The notes below the pieces were generated by a model that was not told the DNA's origin, did no database searches, and saw only the letters and a program-made list of their open reading frames with translations. The position numbers were made by a program, and so were the translations under genes. From Candidatus Zipacnadia bacterium (lineage in GTDB: Bacteria > Armatimonadota > Zipacnadia > Zipacnadales > Zipacnadaceae), in NCBI GenBank assembly GCA_029820565.1, contig JALGUR010000002.1, forward strand, positions 37,010 through 101,009: a stretch of DNA of 64,000 bases. The letters are read 5' to 3'. The number at the start of each line of letters is the position of its first letter. Within the stretch, counting starts at the first letter, position 1. Positions 60,029-64,000 of the stretch are shown piece by piece.

Positions 60029-61570
60029 CTATGGAATGCTGGGGCTTTCGCCGCGCAATTCTCGCTTCAGAACCTTCCCCAGGTGCGACTTAGGTAAGGA
60101 CTCTCTGAACTCAACTACACGGGGCACTTTGAACGGCGCGAGATGCCCTCGGCAGTGGGCTATAACCTGCTCGTCAGTCAACTGCGCGTCCTCAGTCGGC
60201 ACTACTATCGCCTTAATCCGTTCGCCCCGCAGCGCGTCAGGCATCCCAATTACGGCCACTTCACTCACCTGCGACATTTGAGAGATGACTGCCTCAATCT
60301 CCCGGGGGTAGACATTAGTGCCCCCAACTATGATAAGGTCCTTCTTACGGTCTACAATGTACAGATAGCCATCGGCGTCCAGTCGGCCCAAGTCGCCAGT
60401 GTATAACCAGCCTTCGCGGATGGCTTCGGCGGTGGCCGCCGGGTCCTGCCAGTAGCCCTGCATAACATTGTCGCCTGCCACAATGACTTCGCCGATTTCT
60501 CCAGCAGGTAGATCCTGGCCCTGCTCATCCACGACGCGTACCTGTACGCCAGGGATAGGTGGCCCCACGCTGCCTGGCTTCTGCACGCCATCCGGTGGAT
60601 GCACACTTACCACCGGGGAGGCCTCGGTCGGCCCATAGCCTTCCACCAGCGGGACATCGTAGCGCTCCCGGAAGCCGTACAGTACCTCCAGGGGGAGCGC
60701 TGCTCCCCCCGAAACACATAGGCGCAGGCTACTTAGGTCATAGTCCCGAGCAGTCCGGCAGCCCATAAGTACGGCAAACATTGACGGGACACCGGGAAAT
60801 AGGCTGATCCTATGGGCCTCAATCGCCTCCAACACTTCCAGCGGCATAAAGCCTGTCTGTAGCACGGTGCAAGCCCCGGTTATGAAAGGCATTATCATGC
60901 AGACGGTAGCGCCGAAGGAGTGAAACAGCGGTAGCACCCCTAAGAAGCTGTCCTCAGCCGTTGCTCCTATCAGTTGGACACATGAGCGGGCATTGGCTAA
61001 CAGGTTGCGGTGGGAAAGCACTGCTCCTTTGGGTCGTCCGGTGGTGCCCGAAGTATAGATAATGACCGCGGCCTCCTGCTGTTGGGCGGCATCAGATAGG
61101 AGGGGCTGGTCAGCAGACGCCGCTATAACATCTTCCAGATTAATGGCATCGTCTATTGCTGATGGGCCACTGATTAGCAACTTCGTCAGGCTGCTGACCC
61201 GTTGTCGCAATTGCGCGACGAGCGGGTCAAATCCTGCTAAGGATATGAGACCCCGCACTTGGGCATGGTTGAGGATGTAGGTCGCTTCTTCTGCACTTAA
61301 TTGGCAGTGTACAGGTACGGCGACGGCGCCCAAGGCGGTGATCGCCAGATACGAAATGATGAACTGGGGACAATTAGGCAGCAGCAGTGCCACTCGGTCC
61401 CCGCGCGCCACCTCCAGATCGGCCAGGCCAGTAGCCAAAGCCCCCGTGCTCTGGACGACTTGCTCATAGGTCAGTCGTTGGCCCGGCGCCACCACCGCCG
61501 GTTGCTGTCCAAACTGCTCAGCCGTGGCTAATACTGCCGATAGCAAACCGCCCTCGTCGGCCTGACGCAT
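60029..61570 (-). CDS. AMP-dependent acyl-CoA synthetase/ligase
   Basis: AVIIYTSGTTGRPKGAVLSHRN, EGYGPTEASPVVS, LYTGDLGRLDADGYLYIVDRKKDLIIVGGTNVYPREIE. Confidence 0.94.
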   Translation of the reverse strand: MRQADEGGLLSAVLATAEQFGQQPAVVAPGQRLTYEQVVQSTGALATGLADLEVARGDRVALLLPNCPQFIISYLAITALGAVAVPVHCQLSAEEATYILNHAQVRGLISLAGFDPLVAQLRQRVSSLTKLLISGPSAIDDAINLEDVIAASADQPLLSDAAQQQEAAVIIYTSGTTGRPKGAVLSHRNLLANARSCVQLIGATAEDSFLGVLPLFHSFGATVCMIMPFITGACTVLQTGFMPLEVLEAIEAHRISLFPGVPSMFAVLMGCRTARDYDLSSLRLCVSGGAALPLEVLYGFRERYDVPLVEGYGPTEASPVVSVHPPDGVQKPGSVGPPIPGVQVRVVDEQGQDLPAGEIGEVIVAGDNVMQGYWQDPAATAEAIREGWLYTGDLGRLDADGYLYIVDRKKDLIIVGGTNVYPREIEAVISQMSQVSEVAVIGMPDALRGERIKAIVVPTEDAQLTDEQVIAHCRGHLAPFKVPRVVEFRESLPKSHLGKVLKRELRGESPSIP

Positions 61571-61649
61571 CTCAGTCACGTTCCTGGGGATTTTGTGGGC
61601 CCCTGGGCAGACCACTGGCGCTACACTGTGAGGACGAAGCCGCAGACCT

Positions 61650-61865
61650 TCACTCTACTTTGACATTCTTGCCGGCGGGTTCGCGACCCAATCTGTCCAC
61701 CCAGTCTATCTTCTGGTCAACCAGCGCCCGGATGGCCAGCAGCAGCTCCTTGCGCGAATTCAGTAGGTGTCTGCCTGCCTCAGTGAGAAGGAAGTTCTTC
61801 ACTTTGACCTCAAGCGTTCTTAAACACCAGGGCAGGTCCACGTTACCTTGTCCCATTCTAATCAC
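61650..61865 (-). CDS. Small hypothetical protein
   Basis: 71 aa charged ORF, protein-like composition. Confidence 0.45.
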   Translation of the reverse strand: MIRMGQGNVDLPWCLRTLEVKVKNFLLTEAGRHLLNSRKELLLAIRALVDQKIDWVDRLGREPAGKNVKVE

Positions 61866-62088
61866 CCCTAACTGGAAGATAGTTTAGTGTTCTCGGTGTG
61901 CATGCTCTTTACCTCCTCGGTAAGGCGGGAGAGCAAAGCAGGGCAGGCCACATAATGTCCCCTTATCCCTAATTCATTACCTCATTATCGCGCCGCTTCT
62001 CCTCCTTTTCCCTCAAGGCCACTGTCAAACGTCACCGGAGTGCTCTGCTCACACAGGCCGAGCAGTGTCAGCGGGGCAGGTGCATGGC

Positions 62089-63126
62089 TCAGAAGCAGTG
62101 TACCGCCGAGCTTTTGAAGGTGCAATACAGTTCAGTCCCCACGTCTATGCCCAACTCCTTGAAGGACTCGTGTGTGACCAAGGCAGTGAGGCGCAGCACG
62201 CCGGTTGAAACCCGCACCGCCAGCAGGCGGCCAGAATTCTCCCATTCTTCCACTCTACACTGGAATTGGTTGCGCGCGCTGGAATCAAAGGACTGGCGGG
62301 AGAGCAAAATCTCCTCGGGCTTGATCCAGATGTTAGATACTGACTTGCCAGCGAGGGCCGCATGAATCTCCACACCACCGGTGCGACACACGCCTTGCTC
62401 AGCAGAATCTACCGTCATTATGTTCCTCAGGCCCAGGAACTCGGCCACCTGCCGGTCAGAGGGAGCGCGGAACAATTCCTCAGGGGTGGCGATCTGGCGA
62501 AGGCGGCCGCCGAGCATCACCCCGACGCGGTCGGCCAGATACATGGCGTCATCGCCATCATGGGTTACGTGCAGGAAGGTGACAGCGGTATGTTGATGAA
62601 TGCGCTTCAACTCGTGCCGCAGTCGCGAGCGGATGCCCACGTCTACAGCCGATAGGGGCTCATCCAGCAACAGCATCCGCGGACGGGTCACCAGCGCCCT
62701 GGCCAACGCTACGCGCTGCTGCTCGCCACCTGAGAGAGTGTTGGTATGGCGATTAAGCAGGGCGACAATGTTGAGGCTCTCGGCGACAGTACGAACCTGG
62801 CGGGCGGCTTCCCGGGCCCCAATGCCCCGCGCCCGTAGCCCATAGGCGATATTCCCGGCGACCTTCAGATGAGGAAAGAGGGCGTAATCCTGGTAGACAA
62901 CGGCAAAGTCGCGCGCCTCGGGGGGGCTGGCGGTGATGTCCTGACCTTCCCATAGGATGTGGCCGGCATCTGGAGCCATAAGCCCAGCGGTGATTTCAAT
63001 GAGAACGGTCTTGCCCACGCCAGACGGCCCCAGCAGGACAAAGTACTCCCCCTGCTCCAGACGCAGGTTAAGGTCAGAAATGGCAAATAAGCCCAGGCGC
63101 TTGGAGATGGATTGCAGTTCAAGCAT
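62089..63126 (-). CDS. ABC transporter ATP-binding protein (molybdate/tungstate-type, TOBE domain)
   Basis: FVLLGPSGVGKTVLIEITAGL, NTLSGGEQQRVALARALVTRPRMLLLDEPLSAVD; C-terminal TOBE-like region. Confidence 0.88.
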   Translation of the reverse strand: MLELQSISKRLGLFAISDLNLRLEQGEYFVLLGPSGVGKTVLIEITAGLMAPDAGHILWEGQDITASPPEARDFAVVYQDYALFPHLKVAGNIAYGLRARGIGAREAARQVRTVAESLNIVALLNRHTNTLSGGEQQRVALARALVTRPRMLLLDEPLSAVDVGIRSRLRHELKRIHQHTAVTFLHVTHDGDDAMYLADRVGVMLGGRLRQIATPEELFRAPSDRQVAEFLGLRNIMTVDSAEQGVCRTGGVEIHAALAGKSVSNIWIKPEEILLSRQSFDSSARNQFQCRVEEWENSGRLLAVRVSTGVLRLTALVTHESFKELGIDVGTELYCTFKSSAVHCF

Positions 63127-63931
63127 TCTGGGGCTCCTGAATTGCGCGCTGGCGGGCGAGGAAGCGCACCACCATAAAAATCGCCACGCAGATGATAATC
63201 AGGACGACCGCCACAGACCGGGCATAGGCCAGGCCATAGTCGTTGAAGCGCTGAAATACCATCACCGGCGTGGTCATGGGGTGATAGGCAATGATGATTA
63301 CCGCGCCGAATTCGCTGATGCCCCGGGCCCACATCAGAACCATTCCCGAGAGGATGTCGCGCCAGGCCATGGGCAGCGATATGGTGAAAAACACCCGCCA
63401 CGGGGAGGCGCCTAAAGTCCGGGCTGCCTTCTCCAGTCTTTCGGGCACGGCCAGAAATCCGGAGCGGGCGGCGTTAATCAAGAACGGTACTGATACAAAC
63501 GCCATGGCTACTGCGATGCCCGCGAAGGTGCCCATTAGCCCTCCGGTGAGCGACCCGAGCAATGAACGCCGGCCAATCACGGTTAGCAAGGCAATGCCCG
63601 CCGCCGAGTGCGGGATGATGATGGGCAAGTCTATAATCGCTAATAGGGCGGCCTTGCCAAAGAAGTTCTTCCTCGCTAATACGTAGGCTAACGGCACGCC
63701 GATCACGGTGCAGACGATAGTTGCCGCCAGGGCAGCGGCGAGAGTCAGGCGAATGGACTGGGTTACTTCCGCGTCCCGCACCGCCTGGGAAAGTTCGCCC
63801 AATGACGATGATAAGACCAATGCCAGCAACGGCGCGATGATGAAAAGCAGCACACAAGACCCCAGAGCCGCGAAAATCAGGGTGAACCAGGACCTGTGGT
63901 AACTACGCACCTCTCCGATTGTAGTGACCAT
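63119..63931 (-). CDS. ABC transporter permease (molybdate/tungstate-type)
   Basis: Multi-TM with EKAARTLGASPWRVFFTISLPMAWRDILSGMVLMWARGISEFGAVIIIAYHPMT. Confidence 0.88.
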   Translation of the reverse strand: MVTTIGEVRSYHRSWFTLIFAALGSCVLLFIIAPLLALVLSSSLGELSQAVRDAEVTQSIRLTLAAALAATIVCTVIGVPLAYVLARKNFFGKAALLAIIDLPIIIPHSAAGIALLTVIGRRSLLGSLTGGLMGTFAGIAVAMAFVSVPFLINAARSGFLAVPERLEKAARTLGASPWRVFFTISLPMAWRDILSGMVLMWARGISEFGAVIIIAYHPMTTPVMVFQRFNDYGLAYARSVAVVLIIICVAIFMVVRFLARQRAIQEPQNA

Positions 63932-64000
63932 CGCGCACTCTCCTATTCTCTATCGCGCAGCCGTCGGTTCGCCCGTGCAGAACGGCTGTAGGCTCGCCGG

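Overview
The window reads as a gene-dense chromosomal segment of a diderm bacterium. LpxC, a DUF1559/H-X9-DG type pseudopilin, SpoVS-YmdB-RNaseY-RecX-RecA synteny and a triplet of DUF6785-like membrane proteins suggest an Armatimonadota-like lineage; this placement is inference. Left part: ispE, rsmA, an exosortase/EpsI/GT39 cluster, spoVS-ymdB-rny-recX-recA, a HEPN/MNT pair, thpR, cinA, queD-queC, a pseudopilin, lpxC, secG and a HIT protein. Middle: a Met/Gly-rich repeat secreted protein, hxlB-like SIS, tandem MFS genes, tRNA-Pro(CGG), cysE, three tandem DUF6785-like proteins, sugar isomerase/oxidoreductase genes, a stand-alone rpsE, ilvB and ilvD. Right part: a Gfo/Idh/MocA gene split by a C-protein-controlled restriction-modification cassette, sialidase/LamG and enolase-superfamily genes, a P-type ATPase, serS, a hairpin repeat array, an AMP-ligase and a molybdate/tungstate-type ABC transporter. 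Main second-look items: (i) the RM cassette with an upstream C-box-like operator inside a broken oxidoreductase gene; (ii) a minus-strand T-box leader with a clear promoter and terminator, separated from ilvD by a four-helix-bundle gene flanked by CAGCAACGA/CAGGAACGG-type simple repeats; (iii) a five-unit hairpin array at 55.7-56.1 kb carrying the same simple-repeat spacers; (iv) a palindromic intergenic repeat that also appears in frame inside a P-type ATPase; (v) a Met/Gly-rich repeat protein; (vi) a relocated rpsE with an acidic tail. All functional calls come from reading motifs by eye; no database search was run.
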